Shown piece by piece: positions 1-6,980 of a DNA stretch of 45,250 nt. The stretch covers positions 1 to 45,250 of the forward strand of contig JBILGC010000011.1 in the NCBI GenBank assembly GCA_044351265.1, given 5' to 3'. Position numbers and translations under genes: made by a program. The notes beneath the pieces were generated by a model that did no database searches, had not been told where the DNA came from, and saw only the letters and a list, made by a program, of their open reading frames with translations. The stretch is from JAJTFA01 sp044351265. Lineage in GTDB: Bacteria; Bacteroidota; Bacteroidia; UKL13-3. How positions within the stretch are numbered: the first letter of the stretch is position 1; every line of letters starts with the position of its first letter.

Positions 1-480
1 TGGAATGGCACAAAAAGAACATGGCCTGTCACAACCTTCAGAAATCTTTAAGTAGGCGTAGTGAGAAGGCGTTGTGACCAACCTCTCACCTACCAATTCA
101 TGCTTATAGTCGGCACCTAATGTTTTTAACAATTGAGGCAAGTGCAGGGTGCCAAAGTATTCATCTACATCAGGTATTTCCTTCTCCAAATCGGGTTTGT
201 ATCGTTGCGATAAACAGCCTGTAACATACAGTTTATCAATTTTGCCTTCCTGCTTTGCTTCGGCAAAACGCAAAATGGTATCGATGCTTTCCTGCTTTGC
301 ATTATCAATAAACCCGCAGGTATTGATGATGATTACATTGGCATCATCCTTAGCCGATTCATGCTCTACATTAAAATCATTGGCCTTGAGCTGACTGTAT
401 AAAACCTCGCTATCCACTATATTTTTAGAGCAGCCCAGCGTGATAATGTTTACTTTATCCTGTTTGCGTTTGGTTTTCAT
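1..480 (-). CDS. rimO: Ribosomal protein S12 methylthiotransferase RimO (partial, N-terminal 160 residues)
   Basis: Radical-SAM enzyme that methylthiolates an aspartate of ribosomal protein S12. The N-terminal MTTase domain shows its three cluster cysteines at C17 (TLGCSKN), C55 (NTCGF) and C89 (VTGCLSQRY). The radical-SAM triad is C150, C154 and C157 (CDRPCSFC), where the window cuts the gene, so the rest of the SAM barrel and the TRAM domain are missing. The LGCSKN and NTCGFI motifs favour RimO over MiaB, though only the full protein would settle this. The ATG overlaps the ftsY stop by four bases (ATGA), so the two are probably translationally coupled. Confidence 0.93.
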   Translation of the reverse strand, partial: MKTKRKQDKVNIITLGCSKNIVDSEVLYSQLKANDFNVEHESAKDDANVIIINTCGFIDNAKQESIDTILRFAEAKQEGKIDKLYVTGCLSQRYKPDLEKEIPDVDEYFGTLHLPQLLKTLGADYKHELVGERLVTTPSHYAYLKISEGCDRPCSFCAIP

Positions 481-1436
481 GCCTCGGTTTTAAATAAGGA
501 ATCTACAAATTCATTTTTATCAAAAAGCTGCAAATCATCTATTCCTTCGCCTACACCAATGTATTTTACCGGAACCTTAAACTGATCGGCAACACCAATA
601 ACAACGCCACCTTTGGCTGTACCATCCAATTTTGTTAAGGCAAGTGCCGTAACCTCTGTTGCTGAGGTAAATTGCCTGGCTTGTTCAAATGCATTTTGTC
701 CGGTTGAGGCATCCAACACTAGCAATACTTCATGCGGAGCATCTGGGATAACTTTGCCCATCACACGCTTTATTTTGCTAAGTTCATTCATCAAATTCAC
801 TTTGTTGTGCAGCCTGCCTGCTGTATCTATAATAATCACATCGGCACCTTGCTCCACTCCGGCTTTAACCGAATCAAAAGCCACGGCTGCGGGATCGGTA
901 TTCATGCCGTGCTCCACCACCATCACATCATTTCTTTGTCCCCATATTTTAAGCTGCTCTACAGCGGCTGCCCTGAATGTATCGGCTGCACCGAGTACCA
1001 CTTTTTTGCCTGATTTTTTAAACTGATTGGCCAGTTTGCCAATGGTGGTAGTTTTGCCAACACCGTTTACACCTACTACCATCATTACATATGGCTTAGG
1101 TTCATTGGCAGTATCAGTTGCCTTTTTCGAATTAGAATGGTTCTCATCAAGCAAAGTCCCTATTTCTTCCTTTAATAAACCGGTAAGTTCAGTGCTGTTG
1201 ATGTATTTATCTTTTGCTACACGCTTTTGCAGCCTGTCAATTATTTTTAAGGTGGTTTCAACTCCAACATCAGACGTAACCAGAATTTCTTCCAGCTCAT
1301 CCAGAAAAGCGTCATCAACTGCAGATTTACCTACAAGGGCCTTACTTATTTTTGACAAGAGGCCGATCTTGGTTTTCTCTAAACCCTGATCGAGTTTTTC
1401 CTTTTTTTCTTTGCTAAAAAAGCTGAAAATTCCCAT
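477..1436 (-). CDS. ftsY: Signal recognition particle receptor FtsY
   Basis: SRP receptor GTPase that docks ribosome-SRP complexes at the inner membrane. The 319-residue protein has the short N-terminal region usual in Bacteroidota, the NG four-helix bundle, then the G domain. Visible motifs are G1 (GVNGVGKTTT), the DTAGRL switch, TKLDGTAKGG, and a C-terminal GVGEGIDDL. I chose the ATG giving MGIFSFFSKEKKEK because homologues begin this way; an earlier start would add ten residues lying in the terminator upstream. It is followed by rimO with an ATGA overlap. The upstream ribosomal-protein genes are separated from it by a terminator-like hairpin. Confidence 0.96.
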   Translation of the reverse strand: MGIFSFFSKEKKEKLDQGLEKTKIGLLSKISKALVGKSAVDDAFLDELEEILVTSDVGVETTLKIIDRLQKRVAKDKYINSTELTGLLKEEIGTLLDENHSNSKKATDTANEPKPYVMMVVGVNGVGKTTTIGKLANQFKKSGKKVVLGAADTFRAAAVEQLKIWGQRNDVMVVEHGMNTDPAAVAFDSVKAGVEQGADVIIIDTAGRLHNKVNLMNELSKIKRVMGKVIPDAPHEVLLVLDASTGQNAFEQARQFTSATEVTALALTKLDGTAKGGVVIGVADQFKVPVKYIGVGEGIDDLQLFDKNEFVDSLFKTEA

Positions 1437-1454
1437 AAGATTAATGCTATGTAA

Positions 1455-1486
1455 ACAAAAAAGCATCCCGCAATAGCGGAATGCTT
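1455..1486 (-). terminator. Rho-independent terminator between the DUF4295 gene and ftsY
   Basis: Read on the minus strand, an 11-bp stem (AAGCATTCCGC with GCGGGATGCTT, one G-U pair) has a four-base loop and is followed by a run of six T. It sits after the DUF4295 stop and ends about 19 bases before the ftsY ATG. It should end or attenuate transcripts from rpmB-rpmG-DUF4295. Confidence 0.8.
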
Positions 1487-1509
1487 CTAAATTCGATTAC
1501 TGAATGTAA

Positions 1510-1659
1510 TTAGCCTTTGAAAAATGATTTAACATTATCGTTAGCTATGATTTCAGCTTTGAATGAGTAAGAACCTTTTTTGTTCTTTACTGCGCGGTAT
1601 ACTTTAGCAAATTCTTTGCCTGTGCCGGTTTTAAGTGTTGCAACTACCTTCTTAGCCAT
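1510..1659 (-). CDS. DUF4295 small basic protein, ribosomal-operon partner
   Basis: A 49-residue lysine-rich protein starting MAKKVVATLKTGTGKEF and ending NVKSFFKG. It matches the DUF4295 family, found almost only in Bacteroidota and nearly always encoded after rpmG. Its size, charge and place suggest a ribosome-associated protein, but no function is shown by the sequence. It starts 7 bases after the rpmG stop and is followed by a strong terminator hairpin, so it is the last gene of the rpmB-rpmG transcript. Confidence 0.9.
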   Translation of the reverse strand: MAKKVVATLKTGTGKEFAKVYRAVKNKKGSYSFKAEIIANDNVKSFFKG

Positions 1660-1666
1660 GTTTTAA

Positions 1667-1849
1667 TTATTTAATTTCTTTGTGAACGGTTACCTTCTTC
1701 ATGATTGGGTTGTATTTTTTCAACTCCAAGCGCTCGGTGGTGTTTTTCTTATTTTTAGTGGTTATGTAGCGTGATGTGCCCGGAAGACCAGAGTCTTTAT
1801 GCTCGGTGCATTCCATAATAACCTGTATTCTATTGCCTTTTCTTGCCAT
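1667..1849 (-). CDS. rpmG: 50S ribosomal protein L33
   Basis: Large-subunit protein L33, 60 residues. Family features are the start MARKGNRIQVIMECTEHK, the TSRYITTKNKKNT core and the basic C-terminal YNPIMKKVTVHKEIK. Only one cysteine (C14) is present, so this is the zinc-free (C-minus) form lacking the two CxxC pairs. It lies 21 bases after rpmB in the order rpmB-rpmG-DUF4295. Confidence 0.97.
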   Translation of the reverse strand: MARKGNRIQVIMECTEHKDSGLPGTSRYITTKNKKNTTERLELKKYNPIMKKVTVHKEIK

Positions 1850-1870
1850 TGTTACGGTCTCCTATGAAAA

Positions 1871-2101
1871 TTAAATGGTACCATGTTTTGCCCACTCTCT
1901 TAAAGCGGCAGTGATACCCATTTTGTTAATGGTTTTTATTGCTTTGGTAGATACACGAAGTGTAATCCACTTATTTTCTTCGGGTATGAAGAATTTTTTA
2001 TCCTGTAAATTAGGATAGAAACGTCTTTTGGTTTTACGGTTGGAGTGCGATACGTTGTTTCCTACCATCGCACGTTTTCCGGTTAAATCACAAACTCTCA
2101 T
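1871..2101 (-). CDS. rpmB: 50S ribosomal protein L28
   Basis: Large-subunit protein L28, 76 residues, starting MRVCDLTGKRAMVGNNVSHS with the conserved NRKTKRRFYPNLQ segment and the WITLRVSTKAIKTI strand. Only one cysteine is left at the N-terminus, so it is the zinc-free form, matching the zinc-free L33 beside it. It is the first gene of its transcript; a promoter-like element lies directly upstream. Confidence 0.97.
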   Translation of the reverse strand: MRVCDLTGKRAMVGNNVSHSNRKTKRRFYPNLQDKKFFIPEENKWITLRVSTKAIKTINKMGITAALREWAKHGTI

Positions 2102-2126
2102 GGCTTTAATTTTGTAAAAAGGACTG

Positions 2127-2157
2127 CAAATATGGGGGATTTATTTAAAAAATCAAT
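2127..2157 (-). promoter_or_regulatory. Candidate Bacteroidota-type promoter for rpmB-rpmG-DUF4295
   Basis: On the minus strand a TTG (-33 type) is followed by 19 bases and then CATATTTG, one mismatch from the -7 consensus TAnnTTTG. The box is about 25 bases upstream of the rpmB ATG. Assignment rests on pattern and spacing only. Confidence 0.45.
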
Positions 2158-2233
2158 GTTTATCTAAGTTTTTTATTGAAATAAGCAACTCAATGCGGTA
2201 ATACTGTATTTTCGACCCGCAATTATACAGAAA

Positions 2234-3013
2234 ATGACATACGAATTTATACAAACAGACCCGAAATTCTCTGAGCACGTTGCCTTAATTAGGCTTAACC
2301 GACCAAAGGAACTAAATGCCCTAAACCTGCAACTGATGCAGGAATTAAAACACGCTTTGGCAACTATGGATCAGGATGAAGATATCCGTTGCATTGTTAT
2401 TACAGGAAATGAAAAAGCTTTTGCAGCCGGTGCAGATATTAAACAAATGGAAAGCCGCACCGCAATTGATATGCTCATAATTGACCAGTTTGAAACCTGG
2501 GACCAAATACGCAAAACAAAAAAACCGGTAATTGCAGCCGTTTCAGGCTTTGCATTGGGTGGTGGTTGCGAGTTGGCCATGACCTGCGATATGATTGTGG
2601 CCAGTGAAACTGCAAAATTTGGCCAGCCTGAGATTAAAATTGGCATTATGCCCGGTGCAGGCGGAACGCAGCGTTTAACAAAGGCCATTGGAAAGGCCAG
2701 AGCCATGGAAATGGTTTTAACAGGTAAATTCATTACTGCAGATGAAGCCCAAAAAGCAGGATTAATAAACCGGGTGGTGCCGGAGGAAGTGTATTTAGAT
2801 GAAGCCTTGAAATTAGCCAAAGAAATAGCCCAACTCTCTCCAGTTGCGGTTAGATTAGCCAAAGAAAGTGTATTAAAAGCCTTTGAAACAGGACTACAGG
2901 AAGGATTGTATTTTGAGCGCAAAAACTTTTACATGTGTTTTGCCAGCGAAGACCAAAAAGAGGGCATGAAAGCTTTTGTAGAGAAACGGAAACCCGATTT
3001 TAAAGGCAGATAA
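2234..3013 (+). CDS. Enoyl-CoA hydratase (crotonase family)
   Basis: Hydrates trans-2-enoyl-CoA to 3-hydroxyacyl-CoA in fatty-acid beta-oxidation or related CoA pathways. It has 259 residues, the normal length for a stand-alone short-chain hydratase. The oxyanion-hole segments AFAAGADIKQM and FALGGGCELAM are intact. Both catalytic glutamates of the rat mitochondrial enzyme are matched, one in GGCELAM and one in GQPEIKIGIMPGAGG, which argues for a true hydratase rather than an isomerase or decarboxylase. It is transcribed alone, divergent from rpmB. A -7-like TATTTTCG lies at 2207-2214, but I see no matching -33 box. It ends at a shared hairpin terminator. Exact substrate cannot be told. Confidence 0.9.
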   Translation: MTYEFIQTDPKFSEHVALIRLNRPKELNALNLQLMQELKHALATMDQDEDIRCIVITGNEKAFAAGADIKQMESRTAIDMLIIDQFETWDQIRKTKKPVIAAVSGFALGGGCELAMTCDMIVASETAKFGQPEIKIGIMPGAGGTQRLTKAIGKARAMEMVLTGKFITADEAQKAGLINRVVPEEVYLDEALKLAKEIAQLSPVAVRLAKESVLKAFETGLQEGLYFERKNFYMCFASEDQKEGMKAFVEKRKPDFKGR

Positions 3014-3018
3014 GCATA

Positions 3019-3052
3019 AAAAAACACCGCCTCAAATGAAGCGGTGTTTTTG
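3019..3052. terminator. Bidirectional Rho-independent terminator
   Basis: The inverted repeat AACACCGC / GCGGTGTT with a loop of about 8 bases has an A-run on the left and a T-run on the right. It works as an intrinsic terminator on both strands, serving the enoyl-CoA hydratase (plus) and the convergent rplT (minus). Confidence 0.85.
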
Positions 3053-3080
3053 GTTTTAAAATCGTTAACCGGTAAAAGGT

Positions 3081-3425
3081 TTATTTTATTGAATCTACTA
3101 CTGCTTTAAATGTTTCAGGATGATTCATTGCCAAATCGGCAAGCACCTTGCGGTTTAAGCCTAAATTTTTCTTAGCAACCAATCCCATAAACTGAGAGTA
3201 GCTCAAACCATGCAAACGGGCACCGGCATTGATACGTGTAATCCAAAGGCTACGGAAATTGCGCTTTTTGGTTTTACGATCGCGGTAAGCATACTGCAAA
3301 CCTTTGTCGATACTGTGTTTTGCAATGGTTAATACATTTTTGCGTTTACCCCAATAACCTTTGGCTAATTTGAGGAGTTTTTTTCTGCGTCTGCGAGACG
3401 CTACTGAATTGACTGAACGTGGCAT
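3081..3425 (-). CDS. rplT: 50S ribosomal protein L20
   Basis: L20, 114 residues, needed early in 50S assembly and known in other phyla as the translational repressor of its own operon. The N-terminus MPRSVNSVASRRRRKKLLK, the AKGYWGKRKN segment and the LWITRINAGAR core are typical. It is the last gene of thrS-infC-rpmI-rplT and ends at the bidirectional terminator. An unusually long 107-base spacer separates it from rpmI. Confidence 0.98.
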   Translation of the reverse strand: MPRSVNSVASRRRRKKLLKLAKGYWGKRKNVLTIAKHSIDKGLQYAYRDRKTKKRNFRSLWITRINAGARLHGLSYSQFMGLVAKKNLGLNRKVLADLAMNHPETFKAVVDSIK

Positions 3426-3455
3426 AATTTTTAATTTTTTTTGGACCTAAGCGCC

Positions 3456-3519
3456 CCGGTTTCAATTGGGATCTTTAATAGCTTTTGTCCGGGTTAAACA
3501 TTTAATTGAATGAAACCAG
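3456..3519 (-). promoter_or_regulatory. Possible alternating RNA structure in the rpmI-rplT spacer
   Basis: In the minus-strand RNA, CUGGUUUCA (3519-3511) can pair with UGAAACCGG (3464-3456) over nine positions with one G-U. CCCGG (3493-3489) can instead pair with CCGGG (3459-3455). The two pairings share bases and exclude each other. This is a candidate control element for L20; no known family is recognised and chance pairing is possible. Confidence 0.25.
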
Positions 3520-3532
3520 TATTAACTATTGG

Positions 3533-3733
3533 TTATTTCCCAATAGCTAATAAGTTTTTCACCAAGCCCATGTCGGCATCGCATACGGTAACCATTTTGG
3601 TTAATCCGCGCTTTTGCTTAGTGGTTTTTTTGGTGAGGATGTGATTTTTGAAAGCCTGTGCCCGCTTTATTTTACCACTTGGGGTAACTTTAAAACGCTT
3701 GGCAGCGGCTCTGTTTGTCTTCATTTTTGGCAT
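3533..3733 (-). CDS. rpmI: 50S ribosomal protein L35
   Basis: L35, 66 residues, with the expected MPKMKTNRAAAKRFKVTPSGK start, the basic KRAQAFKNHILTKKT middle and a C-terminal leucine-rich end. It follows infC by 44 bases and precedes rplT in the conserved order infC-rpmI-rplT. Confidence 0.97.
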   Translation of the reverse strand: MPKMKTNRAAAKRFKVTPSGKIKRAQAFKNHILTKKTTKQKRGLTKMVTVCDADMGLVKNLLAIGK

Positions 3734-3777
3734 AACGTGTTTCCTCTTTTATTTTCCGGTTAAACGATTTTTAAAAC

Positions 3778-4383
3778 TTATTTGCCCGCTTTGCCCTTGG
3801 GGCTCATGAGCAGGAACATTTTCTTTCCTTCCAGCTTAGGCAATTGTTCCACTTTACCTAACTCTTGCAAGCGTTGTGCAAATTGCAGCAACAACACCTC
3901 TCCTCTTTCTTTATAAACAATGGCACGTCCTTTAAAAAACACAAACGCACGAACTTTATTCCCTTCACTTAAAAATTTCTCGGCATGTTTTACCTTAAAA
4001 TCAAAGTCGTGCTCGTCTGTATTCGGTCCAAACCTAATTTCCTTTACCTCCTGCTTGGTTTGGTTGGCCTTTTGTTCCTTCTTCTTTTTCTTCTGCTCGT
4101 ACAGAAACTTTTTATAATCAATAACCTTACAAACCGGAGGATCTGCGTTTGGAGAAATCTCAACCAAATCCAATTCCTGTTGTTCGGCAATTTTCAGTGC
4201 CTCGCTCAATGCGTAAACGCCTACTTCTACATTATCTCCTACCAGCCTCACTTCGCGTGCCCTAATAAAATCATTAATCTTATGCTCAGGTTCTACGATT
4301 CTTCTCCCTCTGAAATTGGGGTTAAACGGTCTGCCTTTTCCGCTTCCCGGGTTGCTGTTTGTTGGGTTAATAGGTGCTGCCAA
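3778..4383 (-). CDS. infC: Translation initiation factor IF-3 (non-ATG start)
   Basis: IF-3 binds the 30S subunit and checks the start codon and initiator tRNA. After a low-complexity N-terminal extension of about 30 residues rich in Pro, Asn and Gly come the IF3-N domain (from EHKINDFIRAREVRLVG), the lysine-rich linker helix (YEQKKKKKEQKANQ) and IF3-C (EIRFGPNTDEHDF onward). No ATG exists between the thrS stop and the N-domain. The start is either TTG six bases after the thrS stop or the ATT four codons later. A rare start is the hallmark of IF-3 autoregulation in E. coli, where infC uses AUU. I used the TTG. It is in the same frame as thrS but separated by a TAA. Confidence 0.93.
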   Translation of the reverse strand: MAAPINPTNSNPGSGKGRPFNPNFRGRRIVEPEHKINDFIRAREVRLVGDNVEVGVYALSEALKIAEQQELDLVEISPNADPPVCKVIDYKKFLYEQKKKKKEQKANQTKQEVKEIRFGPNTDEHDFDFKVKHAEKFLSEGNKVRAFVFFKGRAIVYKERGEVLLLQFAQRLQELGKVEQLPKLEGKKMFLLMSPKGKAGK

Positions 4384-4389
4384 GTATGC

Positions 4390-6324
4390 TTATAATTTTA
4401 CTGTTAATTGCTCGTTAAAAAAGTTTATAAAATCATGTAATCCGTATTTGCCAACATCACCTGCACCATGTTTGCGCACCGAAACACTTTCTTCCTGCAT
4501 TTCATTTTCGCCTAACACCAGCATGTATGGAACCTTTTTCACCTCCGCATCGCGGATTTTTTTACCAATCTTCTCGTTTCTGTCGTCAAATGAGGCGCGA
4601 ATATCGGCTTTTTTCAGAAAATCAACAACTTTTTGGGCATAAGGCAAATACTTATCGCTTATAGGCAGCACGGCTACCTGTTTGGGCGATAGCCATGCAG
4701 GCAGATTTCCGGCATAATGCTCCAGCAAAAATCCGATAAACCGTTCATGGGTGCTAAGCGGTGCCCTGTGAATGATGATTGGTCTTTCTTTCTCATTCTT
4801 TTCATTGGTAAACCAGAGGTCAAAGCGCTCTGCCTGCGCAAAATCAACCTGGTTTGTAGCTAGGGTAAATTCCCTGCCTATGGCACTGTAAATCTGAATA
4901 TCGATTTTAGGTCCGTAAAAAGCGGCTTCATCCTCTACCTCTACAAAATTTACACCCAGATTTACCAGCACTTTTCTAACCATATCCTCAGTTTTTTTCC
5001 AAAGCTCAGGAGAATTAATATACTTCTGCCCCAGCTTAGCAGGGTTGTGCTTAGAAAAACGCATCACGTATTTATCGATACCAAACACCCCAAAATATTT
5101 GAGGTATAAATCGTTTACACTTTTAAATTCTTCTTCAAATTGGGCCTCTGTGCAATAAATATGTGCATCATTCATTTGTAAGCTACGCACGCGCATCAAT
5201 CCGAATAATTCTCCACTTTGCTCATACCTGTAGCAAGTGCCATACTCTGCAAAGCGAAGCGGCATATCGCGGTATGATTTAGGTGTAGCAGCAAAAATTT
5301 TGTGGTGATGCGGACAATTCATGGCCTTGAGGTAATACCTGTCGCCATCAATTTCCATTGCCGGAAACATGCTCTCCTTATAATATGGCAAATGCCCGCT
5401 CTTTATGTACATGCTTTCTTTGGCAATATGCGGACTTTTTACCCGCACATAACCTGCAGCTTCTTCTGTTTGTTTGGCAAATTTCTCAAGCAGCTCAATA
5501 ATGGACGCACCGTTTGGCAGCCAAAGTGGCAAGCCGGGCCCTACATCATCATCAAAAGTAAAAATCTCCAACTCCTTACCCAGTTTTCGGTGGTCACGTT
5601 TTTTTGCTTCTTCCAGCATTTGCAGATACTCCGTGAGCTCTGATTGCTTCGGAAAAGAAATGCCGTATACGCGTGTTAGCTGTGGATTCTTTTCATTACC
5701 GCGCCAGTAAGCCCCGGCAATGTTCATTATTTTTACCGCTTTAATAAAACCGGTATTGGGCAAGTGTCCACCACGGCATAAATCGGTAAAGTTGCTGTGG
5801 TCGCAAAACGTAATATCACCATCATTCAGGTTTTCTATGAGCTCAACCTTAAACGGGTTATTCTTTTGCTTGTAATAAGCTAAGGCATCAGCCTTGCTGA
5901 TACTCTTTTTATGAAAGCTCGCCTTTTCTCTGGCAAACTCAAGCATCTTATCTTCTATCTTCTTAAAATCTTTTTCGGAAATTACTTCACCATTCAATTC
6001 CACATCATAATAAAAACCATTTTCAATGGCAGGGCCAATGGTTAAGTTAATTTTAGGATAGATGAACTCCATCGCCTGTGCCAAAACGTGGGCAGATGAA
6101 TGCCAGAAAGCATTTTTGCCTTCTTTATCATCCCATGTAAAAAAACGCAGTGAACCATCCGTATTGATAGGATCGCTTAGTTCAATGGTTTGGTTATTTA
6201 ATTTGCCTGTAAGCACATTTCTGGCTAGGCCTTCGCTAATAGATTTTGCAACATCCATTGCGGTAGTACCCCGCTCATACGAACGAACGGAACCGTCAGG
6301 TAATGTTATATTAATGGTATTCAT
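4390..6324 (-). CDS. thrS: Threonyl-tRNA synthetase
   Basis: Charges tRNA-Thr. The 644-residue protein has the TGS domain (NITLPDGSVRSYERGTT), the editing domain with HSSAHVLAQAM and the CRGGHLPNTG zinc-type motif, the class II catalytic core with MNCPHHHKIF (motif 2 region), RYEQSGE and APLSTHERFIGFLLEHYAG (motif 3), and the anticodon-binding domain at the end. The start giving MNTINITLPDGS fits the family; an earlier start would add 30 unrelated residues. It is the first gene of the thrS-infC-rpmI-rplT operon, and a 188-base divergent gap lies upstream of it. Confidence 0.97.
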   Translation of the reverse strand: MNTINITLPDGSVRSYERGTTAMDVAKSISEGLARNVLTGKLNNQTIELSDPINTDGSLRFFTWDDKEGKNAFWHSSAHVLAQAMEFIYPKINLTIGPAIENGFYYDVELNGEVISEKDFKKIEDKMLEFAREKASFHKKSISKADALAYYKQKNNPFKVELIENLNDGDITFCDHSNFTDLCRGGHLPNTGFIKAVKIMNIAGAYWRGNEKNPQLTRVYGISFPKQSELTEYLQMLEEAKKRDHRKLGKELEIFTFDDDVGPGLPLWLPNGASIIELLEKFAKQTEEAAGYVRVKSPHIAKESMYIKSGHLPYYKESMFPAMEIDGDRYYLKAMNCPHHHKIFAATPKSYRDMPLRFAEYGTCYRYEQSGELFGLMRVRSLQMNDAHIYCTEAQFEEEFKSVNDLYLKYFGVFGIDKYVMRFSKHNPAKLGQKYINSPELWKKTEDMVRKVLVNLGVNFVEVEDEAAFYGPKIDIQIYSAIGREFTLATNQVDFAQAERFDLWFTNEKNEKERPIIIHRAPLSTHERFIGFLLEHYAGNLPAWLSPKQVAVLPISDKYLPYAQKVVDFLKKADIRASFDDRNEKIGKKIRDAEVKKVPYMLVLGENEMQEESVSVRKHGAGDVGKYGLHDFINFFNEQLTVKL

Positions 6325-6512
6325 AAAGGGGTTGCAAAATAAGGGCTTAATTGCATTTAAAAAACGGATATTTAAAAAAGTAGCAAGCCTCAATGGTTTT
6401 AAACTACTTAACATGCCTTAACCAAAGCAGCTTGGATTGCAAAGAATGCGTTGTAAAAAATTGTTGCAAACATTGAAGCATTATTTGTTGTTTTAATGAA
6501 AAACCAAATAAA

Positions 6513-6980
6513 ATGGCAACTCCCAGTTTATTATTAATTGAAGCCATCAGAAGAGCAGCCAAGAACCTGCAAGATGGAAAACCATATGAGTGGGGACACA
6601 TGGGCAATTGCAACTGTGGCCACTTGGCACAAAACTTACTGCACATTAGCAAAGCAGAAATTCATGCCTATGCCATGCAAAAAAATGGCGACTGGAATGA
6701 GCAGTTGAAAGATTATTGCCCCACTTCCGGTTTGCAAATGGATCAACTCATTTTTGGTTTACTGGAAAAAGGCTTGGGCATGCAGGATTTGATGCAACTG
6801 GAGTATTTAAGCAACCCTGAAATTTTAAGCCGTTTGGGTGTATCCCATCTTAAAAATAACGACAGAAATGATGTAATAAGCTATATGCAAACCTGGGCTG
6901 ATTTACTGGAGGAAGACCTGATGCGCGAGCTCCCAACTATCGCTCAGGAAGCAAGGGTTGAAGCCACCATTGCCAGTTAA
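6513..6980 (+). CDS. Conserved-looking hypothetical protein with Cys/His cluster
   Basis: I do not recognise this 155-residue protein. It looks cytosolic, with no signal peptide or membrane span, and is mainly helical by composition. A cluster H29, C33, C35, H37 (GHMGNCNCGHLAQ) plus C69 (DYCPTSG) could bind a metal or take part in redox chemistry. The C-terminal half is acidic and leucine-rich. The ATG is preceded by an AT-rich leader, and the gene is divergent from thrS. Its TAA directly abuts the stop of the convergent TPR lipoprotein gene, with no spacer. Codon use resembles the neighbours, so it looks like a real gene. Confidence 0.75.
   Translation: MATPSLLLIEAIRRAAKNLQDGKPYEWGHMGNCNCGHLAQNLLHISKAEIHAYAMQKNGDWNEQLKDYCPTSGLQMDQLIFGLLEKGLGMQDLMQLEYLSNPEILSRLGVSHLKNNDRNDVISYMQTWADLLEEDLMRELPTIAQEARVEATIAS

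Noticed and set aside
613..1389. Long open frames on plus across ftsY
   Set aside because: They are antisense to a clear FtsY with all GTPase motifs, and the translations look like low-complexity Ser/Thr/Pro shadow sequence.
4390..4392. thrS-infC fusion or read-through at the TAA
   Set aside because: The same frame is kept across the stop, but both proteins are complete and the pair is a normal operon.
6325..6512. Regulatory RNA or clear promoters in the thrS/hypothetical divergent gap
   Set aside because: AT-rich with only partial -7-like matches (TTATTTTG) and no properly spaced -33 box; nothing I can support.
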